A stretch of DNA of 64,000 nucleotides from Montifringilla adamsi (Eukaryota; Chordata; Aves; Passeriformes; Passeridae). The DNA lies in NCBI GenBank assembly GCA_017590115.1, contig JAGGNK010007004.1, positions 8,492,418 through 8,556,417 on the forward strand, in the 5' to 3' direction. Below the pieces are notes generated by a model. The model was not told where the DNA came from. It searched no databases and worked only from the letters and a program-made list of their open reading frames with translations. Of the stretch, positions 35,201 to 47,411 are shown piece after piece. How positions within the stretch are numbered: position 1 is the stretch's first letter; every line of letters starts with the position of its first letter. The translations under genes were made by a program, and so were the position numbers.

Positions 35201-36463
35201 GCCTTTTTGTGTCTATACAAAAATCATTAACTCAAGAAACTGCACACTTACCAGAGGCAAGTGGAGGTTAATGAAAAATTAGAGACTTGGTCTTCCAACC
35301 CCCCCTCTGTGGGTAATTCAACAAAGAATTATATACTGGGATATAATTTATGCAGGCCCATTTTTTTGAAAGGAAGGGCCACCAATTCTTCCCTCTCATT
35401 CCCACAGCAGCAGAAACAAAGCAGCAGCACTGCAGCTGAAACAGTTTGCAGGAGTTTGCATTAAGTGTTAATAACCAAGTAATTATCATACCAATAACTC
35501 TAATGAAAAACACAAGGTCGTGCTTCCAGAAGATTGTGTTTTGCAGAGATGGAAAGAGGTTTTGTGGGGTCCATTGCCCTGGCTTACAGAATACAGTTTC
35601 TAGACTGAGGAATCCAGCAATTACTGAAGTGAATGTTCACTTGATCTTGGCCTCTGCATCTCTGCCTTCACCAATAAAAGCAACCTTAGAATGACCAGGG
35701 TGAGGAAAAATGCTGATGTGCTTGCAAATAAGAACACCTACCCCACAATTTCTTTGTGGAGCTGTTTTCCTGTTCAGGCACCTCTAGAAGAAACCATTCC
35801 CATGTTTGTATCTTATTTGAATATGTGCAAAGGGTCACTTCTTCTGCTCAGAGGCAACAGAACATCTACAGCAAAAAGCAAAATTATCTGGACACCAGGA
35901 GCCCTCTTGTTCATTGGTGAACCTTTTCTCAGACCGTCATGTTGGCCTTCTGTGTTTTCCCAAATCTCTGATTCTTAAGTTTTCTTTGAAATACTAGGTT
36001 TTACACTCCTGAGACAATTTAGCTTGGCATGCAAGTTGCTGAGCAGATTTTCATTAGCTCTGGTTTTCATCTAGTTCATTAGTGGATGAGCTAAATTGCA
36101 CATGGACCTTTGCATTCACCCCTTTAGTTTGCAAACTCCAGGGCAGGCAAGTGGCACCTTGCTTTAAATAAACTATATTTATATTGTCTGGAGTCCTACT
36201 GCAAGGAACTGCAAGGAATGCTCTGTTAATCCAATGATTAAGGCTTATTTCCCTCTTTCCATGACTGGATGGTTGGTCCTCTACTTCCTTTGGATGCTTG
36301 GCCCAGCTAAAACTGCACAAGTGCTTCAGTAGCTAAATTGTCCCCTCAAAACATGAAGTCTAGAGATTCCTAGTCTTCTCATGCTGCCTGGTGTCTTGAA
36401 TTTTGTACGAAGTTCTGTGGAGTCCACCAGGATGAGAATTTTACCCTGGGTCTCACAGCTTTC
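32287..36463. other. Gene-poor intergenic stretch
   Basis: About 4.2 kb contains no supported gene. It includes the A-rich AACC tract at 34,636-34,688. Remaining frames such as 32780-33229 plus are without domain or splice support. Confidence 0.5.
34636..34688. repeat. Poly-A tract with CCAAAAAAAA units
   Basis: About 22 A are followed by three spaced CC dinucleotides separated by eight A, then AACC. It resembles in miniature the A/C tract at 20.4 kb and a shorter one at 51,502-51,523. Confidence 0.9.
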
Positions 36464-36507
36464 GGGGGGGGGGGGGGGGGGGGGTGGGGGTGGGGGGGGG
36501 GGGGGGA
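36464..36507. repeat. Poly-G tract (about 42 of 44 bases G)
   Basis: The tract is a near-pure G run interrupted by two single T residues and ended by an A. It can form G-quadruplexes on the plus strand. The minus-strand frame that crosses it reads as poly-proline and is an artefact. Exact length is likely to vary between individuals and sequencing platforms. Confidence 0.95.
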
Positions 36508-39500
36508 GTGTGGATTTTTGATTACATCTTTGCATTAATGCATTTGAAAAATGCTGAAGATAAAAAGTTTTGTAACTTTTAAAGCAGAACTGCAAAGATG
36601 TATTACACTTTTTTTAAACTAATAATTGGGCAAAAATATTGAATGCTTAGACTTTCCTCATATCTGAAATTTTATGCTGAAACCAGGTGGGACAAATCGT
36701 CTCTCAAGAAGCATCTGTCACTGGTGACTGAATGCTTGATTTAGAGCAGATGCCCAGCTTTTAAATAGATGGCTCAAAATAGGTGAGGCAAATCCCACCC
36801 ACAGGGAAGGTCTGTGATCAGCTAGAGCTTGTGCAAGACTATGGAAATGTGTGTTACATTTTCCATTGTTGAGGTTTAAAAAAAAATACTGGGAAAATCA
36901 AATACCCAATAACTGCATAAATGATAATAGCCTAGAACAACCTTGCAAACCACTGGCTTGTTGAACAAAACATCATCTTACAGCTCTTGTGTGGTGGTGA
37001 TTCCTCTATTTGCTTTCCTTTCAAGATGCAGCTGCAATAACAAGGCATATGTGATTTTAATGTGAAACCATAATCTGTCAGCCCTGAGAACCAGGGAGCA
37101 GGCCCATATAAGATAACTAGCTCACCCTAACAATGATAAACATGTCAAGATACAGAAATCACTTCTTCCCTTACAAATGAAAGAAAGATGTCATGTAATT
37201 GGAGATGTCATGCTATGCTGGGATGAACAACATTCCCACAATTAATCATACCAAATACATTATGTAGTAGTTGCTGCCTGAAGACAAAGGAGGAATAAAT
37301 ACTCGTGTAAACATGCCAAATATGAACTCTCCACAGATGTTTGATTGCTGCTCCATATTTAGCAAGAAGCACAGCCGTACGTGGAAGATTGGCTCTGCAT
37401 CCAAGCAGAAGGAGAGCTTGGAAAAGGCCTTATGATGATGCTGGAACTGTGGCTGGTGTCTTTTCTAGGGCCCTTAGGGGACTGCTTGTCAGGAGCTCCC
37501 CCATGGACACCAAAGGAAAATTTGCCATTTTCTTGAATTAGGCCTGCACTGGGGCCCTGGTTGAACAAGAAATGCTTGGCTGACAGTGCAGCAGCTTAGA
37601 AACTGAAGCGAGTTCAAAAGTTCCTAACAACACTTCCAAACAAGAACTTTGTAAAGACAATGCAAAAGCCACCATGCATATTTGCTGGAATAAAAAACCA
37701 AATTAGCTTCAAACTGGGTTTGTGATTCCTCCCTTACTTGTATGTTTACTTTTCATTAATATTGATTCCTTCTGACCTTTCAGTGCCTCTCCTTCATTGT
37801 ACTTGCTCCCCAGTGAACAACTCACTGGCAGCAATATTAATAGCAAAAAAAAATGTTAATGATAGAGATTACTTGCATGGAGTATTTTCACCTTGTGAAT
37901 AAAGATTTTTATTTAATCAGAAAACCTCATTTGGAGACTTCAGATGATATACTGTGTGTGACCCTGCATGTGGTGAAGCCAACTGGCATGGCATGAATTC
38001 TGATATCATAACAAATGTTCTCCAAGCAGTGCAGAGACATATGATATATCCTGAAAACAGCTCAGACATGAGATCGATACATAAGATTAGGAAGCCATAA
38101 CCTCTAGGTGACCCACATGGAAACAAGAGCAAGGCTAAATTCAGTGGGTAAAATGCTGGCTGAGATCTAGCTGTAACAAAGAGGTTTTGCACTGACTTAA
38201 GGCTTGCCCTGGCTGTTTTTTACTGCTTCTCTTTGATTTCTTGGTCAGCAGCAAAGATTCCCTTCCCATGACCAGCAGTGATTTGGGAGTGTGGTTGAGG
38301 AGGGCTTTTGAAGGCACTCCTCCCTTGGCATCTGCCAGGGGTTCTGTGGCTGTGTTGGTCCCTTCCAGTCTTTGGCCTGGGTTTCCTTCAGCTGTGTGCC
38401 TCTGTCCTTGTGAGAAAGACAGCTAGGAATGGCAAAGGCTGCTCCCTCCATTTCTGAAGCGTGTATTCCATGATGGGATGCTCCCCTAGGTACCATAAGA
38501 CCCCAGAGATGGGCATCCTGCACACACACACACAGAATTACACAGAATAGACCTTGATTTCTGCTCCTCATGGTGGCCGGCTCAGTAACTGAAATGCTCT
38601 CAGAAGGGAAAACTGCTTTTTGTTCCATGTTTTCCATGGGGAGCTCTTGCAGAATTAGAAGTGTGGAACAGCTTACTCTGAAATAGCTGAGCCAGGAGTC
38701 CTTTGGCCTTTCTTTCAGGGTGAAATTTGGTTTTTGTTTTCTTTGTTTTTGTTTTAATACCGTGGAAAAAAAAAATCCTCTTTCCATTAGAAGCAGCTAA
38801 ACACAGAAATCTTTTACAGTCCCCCCATACAACTGTAATAAAATTTGCATGAGAGAAGAAATTGTGCTTGTTTATTTGGTGCCCTTTATACCCCCTATGG
38901 CCTAGGGCTAGCACATCTGACAGCAATGATGAGCTGTGGATATGGGAATAACAGTGCTGTGAAATCTTCCCCAAAACAACAGCATTTGTGGTCTGATTCA
39001 TAACTGCAAACGCTCTGGTGTGGGATCCATGGCATAGAAACTGACTCCAGGCTTTAAAAACTGGTTTAAGTTTGGAGTCGTGTTGAACGTGGGAATCCAT
39101 ATTAGGTGTGATTCTTTGAGCAGGATCAGGCAAGCAGACAAAGTGTGATGGATGCCCCACTTCCTTGGAAGAATCCTCAGCCTCGCTGCCACGGCAGCTA
39201 CCGTGAGCTGCGGGCATTTAAAAATCGTATCACTAAAGATGGGGATGGAGGGCTGAGATTTTCCAGAGCCTTCAAGAAGTGCTATATGAGGCACTTGGAT
39301 TCCTGTGTTATTAAGATGCTTTTGAAGCTTTTACCCAGGAGAGACTAATTTTAGGCACCCACTTTTGAGAATCTCAGCCAGAAGGGAAACAAACCACTGA
39401 TAAAAGTTAGGGAGAGTCTGTGTTTTGGAAACCGACCCACAGTTATTTACACGTCTGTGTATTATCTTGTGTTGGTCACTGGTTTTTTGTATGTGTATGT

Positions 39501-41004
39501 GTGGTTTGTTTGTGTTTTGTTTTGTTTTACAGTGCACCTACCACAAACCTCAACTCAAATACACCCCAAACATCCAGGCAGTCCCCAGCGTGTTGGGACC
39601 CCATCCAGGGGGAATGTTTAGTAGAGGAGGAGCACACAGGATTTAAGCAGCAGTCTCCTGATGCACCGATGCACAATGGGCTGCTGAAGGTTACCTGGCT
39701 CAGTTCTCATCTCATGGCAAGTTCACAGCTGCTCCCTGGCTGTTGAGGGTGATGTGGTGAGTGCTCAGTGTCAGAGGCACTGAAGGCAGTGAAGAAATCT
39801 GCTACTGCAGAGCAACTTGACTTTGACCCTTCCCTATAACTAAGCCCCTTTTTTTTTCTTTTTCTTTTTTTACATTCTTTCAAGAATTGTGAGGCCCCAG
39901 AGACTTGAGGGAAAATTCATACAGCTCAGGTCATTCTACCAGTCTGTGCAGCCATTCAGTCAGTAATAAACACTCTAGCAGGGCAATGATTACTGGAATA
40001 GTAGGGGGCATTCTAGCCAGCAAGCCTCATGAAAATGATAGACAGTTGCTGAAATCAAGAGAACTACAAAGCAAAAGAACAAAAGCATAAGTAAGTGAAT
40101 CAGTAGGCTGGGCTCAGAGACGTGACATACTAAGTGCTGTGCCTCCTATAAATTTGGTGAGTTGATGATTTACCATAGCAGGACTTTTCAGTAAAGAAAA
40201 TTAAAACTTCAGGAGGGCTCTTCAGTTCCAAGAAACAGCACCAAGAGAAACATACCCTTTATGTCACAACAGCTGACTTGGTATTAAAAGCATTGATACC
40301 AGTGAATGAGCCTGGAAGAGGCCTCAGACTCTCTCAGTCCTATTAGGGTTTAAGAACACCAGTGCCAGATCCTGCAGTTCTTACTTGAGCAAAGCTCCCA
40401 TTGATGTGTTCTTAATCTGGAAAAAGTCAACATGGATATTTATGGAGCTGTAGTGCCTAGGGGCTCTAATAAAAACTGTGCTAGACATTGTACCTATATT
40501 TAGTAGCAGCCAGTTCATGTCTCATAGAATTTGTGGTCTGCATAGACAAGGCTGATAAAGCAGATAGGGGGTAGGAATTGCTGTTTTTCCTGTTTTACAG
40601 ATGGGAAGTGAGGGTTGGAGATTGCAGGGGGATTTTCAAAGCCACATAGTGATGTTGGGTATTTATTTCCCGTGCATTTTAAAGGGAACTGGACTTACAG
40701 ATGCCTTGGTGGTGTTGAAAGGCTCAGCTGAACACAGGCATCCCAGTTTTGGCGGGATGACGGGAAGTCTGTGACGGATGTGTAATTAGTTTAGACCTAG
40801 ACATTCCAGGCCAGTCTGCCACACCAGAAACATCCATTTTTGGAAGGAGTTTGCCTCAAGTTAGGGCTGTAGAATTCTGACCTATGGACAATGGCTGCTG
40901 CCAGTGCATGGGTGTAAAACCATAATGGTAGAAACCAGAGTGAGAAGGAAAGGGATATCATATCCCTCATATCCTCAGCTACTCTGAAACCTCCTTTGGT
41001 TCAG
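36508..41004. other. Gene-poor intergenic stretch
   Basis: About 4.5 kb contains no supported exon. A short CA run lies near 38,519-38,534 and T-rich runs near 38,730 and 39,850. Minus frames at 38245-38787 and 38600-39217 overlap each other in different frames and show no known domain. Confidence 0.5.
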
Positions 41005-41437
41005 GTTGCTGCCCCTTCTTGCCTTTCAGAAGCCACATGAACCTAACCAGGGCTTGGATCCTGAGCCCAGGATGGTGAGCTGTAGGGAACTCTTTCAAGG
41101 ACATTTGGCAGCTGTGCTCGGAGCTTCTCGGTCCATAGAAGCCTCATCTGTCACAGGGACTTCCAGGCTGATGACAACCACCATGCCTTGCAAAGAGACC
41201 AAGAAGTCCAAGAAAAGAGCTGGAAAAATTGGAAAGGATTCAGAAAAAAGCTCACCAAGGCATGTGAAGCCTATGAAATCTGCCTTGCTTTGGGAGTCAT
41301 CAGAAGCTCCACATGTTTTACTCAAGGGAAGTCTGCAAAGTGATTTGGTAGAAACATCTGTGAGGGCAGTGACTTCTAAGAAAAAACAAGATGATTTACT
41401 CTTAGTTTATCTGATTCCTCTCTATAGGACTCTATGA
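41005..41437 (+). other. Candidate terminal exon, Lys/Ser-rich open frame
   Basis: A strong 3' splice-site signal, a long pyrimidine stretch ending in CTTTCAG, lies at about 41,005-41,030. The following sequence stays open in one frame to a stop at 41,435-41,437, giving about 135 codons. The middle is basic (PCKETKKSKKRAGKIGKDSE, then SPRHVKPMKSA), a composition unlike the chance frames nearby. A possible AATAAA lies further on near 42,251. I recognise no domain. It could be the last exon of a lineage-specific or non-coding transcript, or a chance frame; I found no upstream partner exon. Confidence 0.2.
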
Positions 41438-44400
41438 CTGAAAAATGACTTTGGAAAAACTTGGTCACAAAATCTTTTTTATTTTGTGAAGGATTAATTT
41501 CACCACTAGAACAGCAGATTGTCCATCACTGAAAGACTTGACAGCAAATCTGAAGCTTTTCTCCAAGCCATGGCTTTAGCCAGGCATGATGATCACTGCA
41601 CTTTATAAACTCATGAGTTGAATAGAAGTTTGTTTATATGTGACTATTATATATTTTAAAAATCTGATAAAAATAACAGCAGAATAATAGTAATAGTAAA
41701 AGTCCGAGTTAACAAAAAATGGGGATTAGGTGCGTGAGTGAGAATAACTAACTACACTGGTGTGTGAATACAGAGTCACAGAATTTTTATTCTGCCTTGT
41801 TACCGTGCATTTTGCTGCTCCAAAAATGCTCACTGTCTTTAGTGGTGAGTCTTTGACCCTAGACAAAAAGGCAAGACTTGTCCTTTTGATGCCTTCCTTC
41901 CCCCTCTCCCAGTGGATCATCTGGAAGACAGAAGAATGGCAGAGTTTTACTGCAGTGGGAGAGGGAGAGAAAAACCAGCATCCCTCAAACACCCACCCAG
42001 CAGCCCATGAATACTGAGGGAAAAGCAGGGATGCCGTGTGCTGTCAGATGCTGGGTTCCCCTCCACTTGCCTCCTCCCCACCTGTTCCAGCCCCTCTGGG
42101 AGTGTGAGATGGGATTTCAGGGAGAGGTGTCCTTGTGGGGTGAGGTGGCATGGCTCACACAGCCAGGATAAAGTGTCCAGGTGTGGGGAGGTAAACATAA
42201 AAAAAAGAGAGAGGAAAAAGAAGAAAAGGCTCGTGTGTGCATGCACACAAATCAATAAAAAGTGTAATGCATCTTTCTTTAATTAAATCCCACCCTGAAT
42301 TGGCCGGGCAGCCCCGACCTCTGCCCCTCCAGTTTGCTGACTGGCACAGCTGTTAGTAAATCACCTGCTGGGGCTGCTCTCCGGGGTTTTAAAGGTCATC
42401 TGTCAGCCACTGCTGGGGAGAGATAAAGAAGAAAAACAGAACCAAAAAAGTCTGGGGTGAAAAAAAAAAAGGCACTTTATGAAAGCGAAGCCATTTGAGT
42501 GCTCCAGTTTTCCCAATGTTTACGTTGCTGGCACCTGGGGGTGGGGGGCATTTTATTCATCCAATTTCCCTGACTCTTTTTGTATGCATTTTACCAAGTT
42601 TTCAGCTACTTTTTTTACTTCTTTTGTTTTAAGCTTTTCTTCCCTGCATGGAATACGAATAGCTTGAACCTGGATTTAGTCCTGTGAGACTGGGTCCCTG
42701 TCAGTGACCCCATGGTCTCAGCTCGCCTCCTTACCCCCATGGATTTCTCCTCTTCTCACACAGAGCAGTCAGCCCTCACACCCCTCACTCCCTGCTCCAG
42801 CTTGTGCCAGGAGCAGCCAGAAGGAGCTGTGCAAGCTCAGCCTGGTCTTTTATTTCCAGCAGCCCGTGGCTCCAGGTTCTCCAGAGCAGTCTCTTCAAAC
42901 AGGGCTGCCTGTTGAAGGCCAAAGGCATGATTTCACCCAAACTGGGGAGCAGGGTGGGTGGAGGGGGGAGCACACAGAGCAGCTCCATCCCTTTCAGAAC
43001 ATGAAAGAGCATGATTGTCATAGGTGATTCCTTGCCACAAACCACTCCTTCAGCTGTTGAAGGGATAAGCTGGCTTTATGCTTATTCAACACTTTCACTG
43101 TCACCTTCATTTTCAGCCTCACGCAAAATGTTGCCAGTGAAAATGATGTTATTTTTGCAAAATGGGTACACGGGCAAGGCCCAAATAATCTGGGAGATTT
43201 TCCCCACCTGATAATTACTGACATATTTTCAATAACTTACCATTTTAATTCAGCACTGAACATGCAGCAACGTTGTCAGACATTGAACCAAGTCATGCAG
43301 AAAGTGCAGATTCTGCTGCAGTTGCCATTTTTTTTTGCTTTGGGTTCATTCATACATTAAACTTGAGGAAAGCTTAGGGATCTGAGGACCCCCTCAAAGT
43401 AGTGCTATTCACAAAATGGATCACAGTCACTGGGCTCCTCTGTGATGTCTGTCTCTAGTTGTGTCTAAACTTGGGTTTTTCAAGGGATGAAAACTACTGT
43501 CTGCCATGTAATATATGGGTTTGAAGGTCACTGGGAAATTTTTACTCCAATTCAGAGCTCCAGTAAGGTTAGTGAAACCAGGGGCTTTTTAAAACCTACC
43601 AACTGCTTATTCAGACACGTGGTAAGAGAGCTCAAGCCAAATTCACCATGGTGTAAGTCCATGACTCCAGTGGGTTTATTCTGCTCTGAATTTCACCTGC
43701 TTTGAGCATAGACCCATCAAGTGCTCTCAGTGGTTTGTGTCTGCAGAAATACTCCCTCTTTCCCCTAATGCTCTTCCATGGGAAGGAAGGAGGTGGCCTG
43801 CCAGCTGCTGCCCTCTGGACCAGTTTTGGGTTGATGCTGAAGTTTATTGCCAGCTTTCCTAAAGCAATAGCCTTCCTTATCTGGAGGACTGGCTTAACTG
43901 GACTGTGGTATGGGGAATTACATGATAACAGAGAGGGGAGAATGCACCAGTTCAGTACAAGGCACACACATGGCTCTGAGGATGGAGGCTCTGCTGCTCT
44001 CTCACTGCACTCTGCCTGTCTCCAGCCAAAGCAGCAGCTCCCTGGGAGTTGGCCAGTGGGGCTGGTGGAGTCCAAGAGTGATAACACTCATGGTGTAGCC
44101 AAACTGAAGAGTTTGGCACAGCACTGATGTGTAACAGGAGCCGTCCCTCGCTCTTCTTGGCCTCCTGACCCGCTATCAAACAAATGAAAACTTGTACTTA
44201 CAATACCAACCATTAGAAATAGAAAGGAGGGAAAAATCAGTAGCTGGCAGGATCATTTGTTTAGGTTGGAAGCAATGAGCTGTTTAGTGTTTCAGAAAGG
44301 GGAAAATTCTCAGCAAAGAAAACAAAGGGAATAAGGACACTGAATCAGGCAATTGTTCTTCTGCCACGGTAACTGTGCACAAGTGGTCCCCTTTCCCTCT

Positions 44401-45241
44401 CAGGCTGATGATACAAACCCCAGCCCCTCCACCAGGAACACTGGCTGCTTGAAGGGCCTTGGTGACCAGGGTGCTAACAAGGGATGTGACAACCCCAGGT
44501 ACACAGCTGTAAAGAAGAAAAGCTGCATTTTAGCTAAGCATAAGTAATGCTCAACAGGTATTTTTGAAATGTGAATTTTCCCCTCTAAGGCTGAGGTGAG
44601 TCTCAGGCAAATGCTTCAAGGCATTGTTGTTGAAAATTATGATTCTTTGGTTAAAGAAAGAACAACCTTTGCCTGTGTGATTGGCCAGACAACATACAGC
44701 AGTTACATTAATCACAGAGTTCAAAAATTCCCTTCCCCTCACTGCTTATGTCAGGTCAGTCCCTTGCACGCAGTTCCACCCACCCCAGGGGGAGATCAAA
44801 CAACATAATGAAGATGAGTTAAAATTCTGTTCACAAACACACATGTGCCAAATCCAAGCCCTGAGACAAATGGGTGTTCAGCCAGGAATCCAAGCAGAGA
44901 CGCTGTACTTTTACAGAGTCATTCGGGAGGCACTGCAACCCACAATGAGGGCTAAACACGAGGTAGTAAGTGTTTTGGCAAAACAGCTCCTTGTAGGGAG
45001 GATGCTCTTGGCTGTTTCTCTCTTTCCTGTCTAACAGGCACTGTTTGCTGGATGACAGGGAGGGAGCTGCAGGGAGCACATGCACATCCCCAGCAACAGG
45101 AATCCAGTCCAGAGATCGGGATCCTCTGGAGGTTAGAAAAGGATGTGGGAAAAGAGATAATGACTATTAGTTAATTAGCCTTTTTTTCTCTTTTGGTGTC
45201 TAATATTTCCAGCTACCTTGGAGTGTCTTTTGACTAACACC
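41438..45241. other. Gene-poor intergenic stretch
   Basis: About 3.8 kb contains no supported gene. The segment at about 42,290-42,440 is GC-balanced with some CpG and looks like unique sequence. The rest is ordinary intergenic DNA. Confidence 0.5.
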
Positions 45242-45294
45242 AGAGGTTGTTTTAACTGAGAAAAGAGGTTGCTTTAACTGAGAAAAGAGGTTGC
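45242..45294. repeat. 22-bp tandem repeat, about 2.4 copies
   Basis: Units of the form agaggttgctttaactgag repeat with a 22-base period. The first two copies differ by one base and a third is partial. Confidence 0.9.
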
Positions 45295-46827
45295 TCTTCA
45301 GGCTAGTTGAGAGGGACTCAAACCTTTTCCTACCATGGAGGTAGCACAGTACCATCTTGTCTAGTTCTGCTGGCTGGGCTATGCTTCAGCTAGAAATGAT
45401 GTCTGAGAAAGATCTACCCTGGGCCCTTCACCAGGCTTTTCCTTGGCCATTACAATGATTCTAGCGTGTACTCCTTCAGAATAATGCAGTTTTGATGTTT
45501 GGGATTCTTTACCTGGTGACATTTTACTCCCTAAACCATGGTTTTCTTTTTAGACACACTGTTCAGGTTGTTCAAAAGAGTGCTGAATGAGCTCTGCTGT
45601 TTAGGGCTAAATGTATTGTCAGTCCAGACCCTTCAGGGCTTAGGTTGGAAACATCTGTGAGAAGAGAAAACCTCTTGAGCTACTGAGAAAAGAGGCACCA
45701 AAAGAACCCTGCTCATTTGCCATAGCTACTGAGCTGGGAATGGAGCTGTCCTACAGAGATTGAAGGGGCTTCCAGCACAGGTTCCTCTGTGATACCACAT
45801 CAAGGCAGTTGGATGGAAAACATCCAGGGCTGCTGGACAGGCTCACTTCTGAAAGGGACAGCTGTGTCTGGAGAGTATTTTTTCACTTTTTACTCTCTAG
45901 AGATGAAAAGAGTGTTCCAGATGAGGCAGCAGATTTGTGATCTGTCACCCATATCATCTGTTCTGAGGGCACAGTTACCTTTTCTTGGGAATGAAAACCC
46001 CCAGCTGATGGAAGTTGAACTTTTATCTCCCTCAGTGCAGTGGCCTTATCATACACAGGACTTTAATCCCACACATCACTTAAGAAATATCACCATTAAA
46101 GATCTGAGTACACGTTTTGAGATAAGATTGGTTCATGATATTATTACTGACTATGTAATTATGGAAATGAGAAAATAATCCCCTCAGGCTTTGTTGTAAT
46201 GACTTCTGAGCATCTTGCATCATCACAGGCAGACAGCAGACTTCAGGATGTCATGCATTATTAGAAGGAATGTGGAAAATCTTGTTTGGGTTGGTGTTGA
46301 TGTCTCTGGTAAGAGAGGAACACCATGTATCTTCCACAGTGAAACTGGATCAGGTAGAAAACCATGTGATTTTTTGGAGAAAAGGTATCTCATCTTTACT
46401 TGATCTCCTGCACTCTTGGCTTTTGATGCACTGGTGAACTGCACTCCTGACAGCTTTCCCTGCTGATCCTGTGGCCTTGGGAGACCTTGACTGCCTGGGC
46501 TGTGCCTCTGTTCTGAGTCAGAAGGCAAAGTGGGATCACTGCAGTGGCTGCAGTGCTGAGAACCTCATGGGCCGTGTCCATTCAGGCATTGTCACTGTTC
46601 CACTGGTGCAGAGCAGGTGCTGTGGGAGTGACCTTGTGAGTGTTCCCTGCTCAGCAGCTGCTCTCCCATGCAGCAGAAAGGACCAGGGTGAACGCTAGTG
46701 AACCAGTGTCAGTACAAATGGAGATAAAAACACACACATGGACTTCCCCTGGGAATGCTTTCTGTAATTTTGGCTTGTGTTAGAGCCACTGCCAAGGGGG
46801 AATGCATGTGTGTTTTTACAGGGGGGA
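45295..46827. other. Intergenic sequence without recognised genes
   Basis: About 1.5 kb of unique-looking DNA. The plus frame at 45789-46178 (129 codons) has no recognisable domain or splice context and is most likely a chance frame. Confidence 0.5.
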
Positions 46828-47411
46828 ACAAGCAGGACCCTGGGACTGCTGACCATCAGCCTCACCTTAGTGCCCAGTAAGATCATGGGGCAGATCCTTC
46901 TAGAAGTCCTGTTGAATTATATGGAAGACAAGGAGGAGATTAATGAGACTGAACATGACTTCAGCAAGTGCAGTCATGCCTGACTAATCCACTTACCTTC
47001 TACAAGAGTGACAACTGAGATCAACTACCTGGACTTCTTCAAGGCTTTTGATAGACTCCCCCTTGACATTGCTAGTTCAGAATTGGAGAAGTATGGATAG
47101 AAAGTTAGATGGACAAGGAATCATCTGGGTGGCTGCATCCAAAGAGTTGCAGTTTACAGATCAATGTCAAAATGGAAACCAGCAATGAGTGACTTGCCTC
47201 AAGGGTTTGTACTGGGAAAAAAACCTGAATATCTTCCTGAGTGCCCCAGCCTGTGGGACAGGGTGCTCCCTCAGCAGGTTTGTAGGTGACAGCAAGCTGA
47301 GCCAGGCATGGATGGGCTTGAGGGAGGGGATGCCATCCAGAGGGACCTGGACAGGCCTGAGAAGTGGGACCATGAGAACCACATCAAGTTCAACAAGACC
47401 TAGTGCAAATG
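46828..47411 (+). mobile_element. CR1 LINE, internal reverse-transcriptase fragment (decayed)
   Basis: The segment matches the 3' part of CR1 ORF2 in the sense direction. It runs from an accctgggactgctgaccat block, through cttcagcaagtgcagtcatg and ctggacttcttcaaggcttt, to ccatccagagggacctggac and aagttcaacaagacc. Translated piecemeal it shows a reverse-transcriptase-like LDFFKAFDRLP, which corresponds to the catalytic motif A region of the LINE polymerase (usually DFSKAFDTV). Several stops and shifts break the frame, so the copy is dead. It is the only fragment here derived from the coding part of the element rather than its 3'UTR. Confidence 0.92.

Noticed and set aside
36326..36595. Minus frame with a long proline run
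   Set aside because: The proline run is the complement of the poly-G tract; the rest has no domain.
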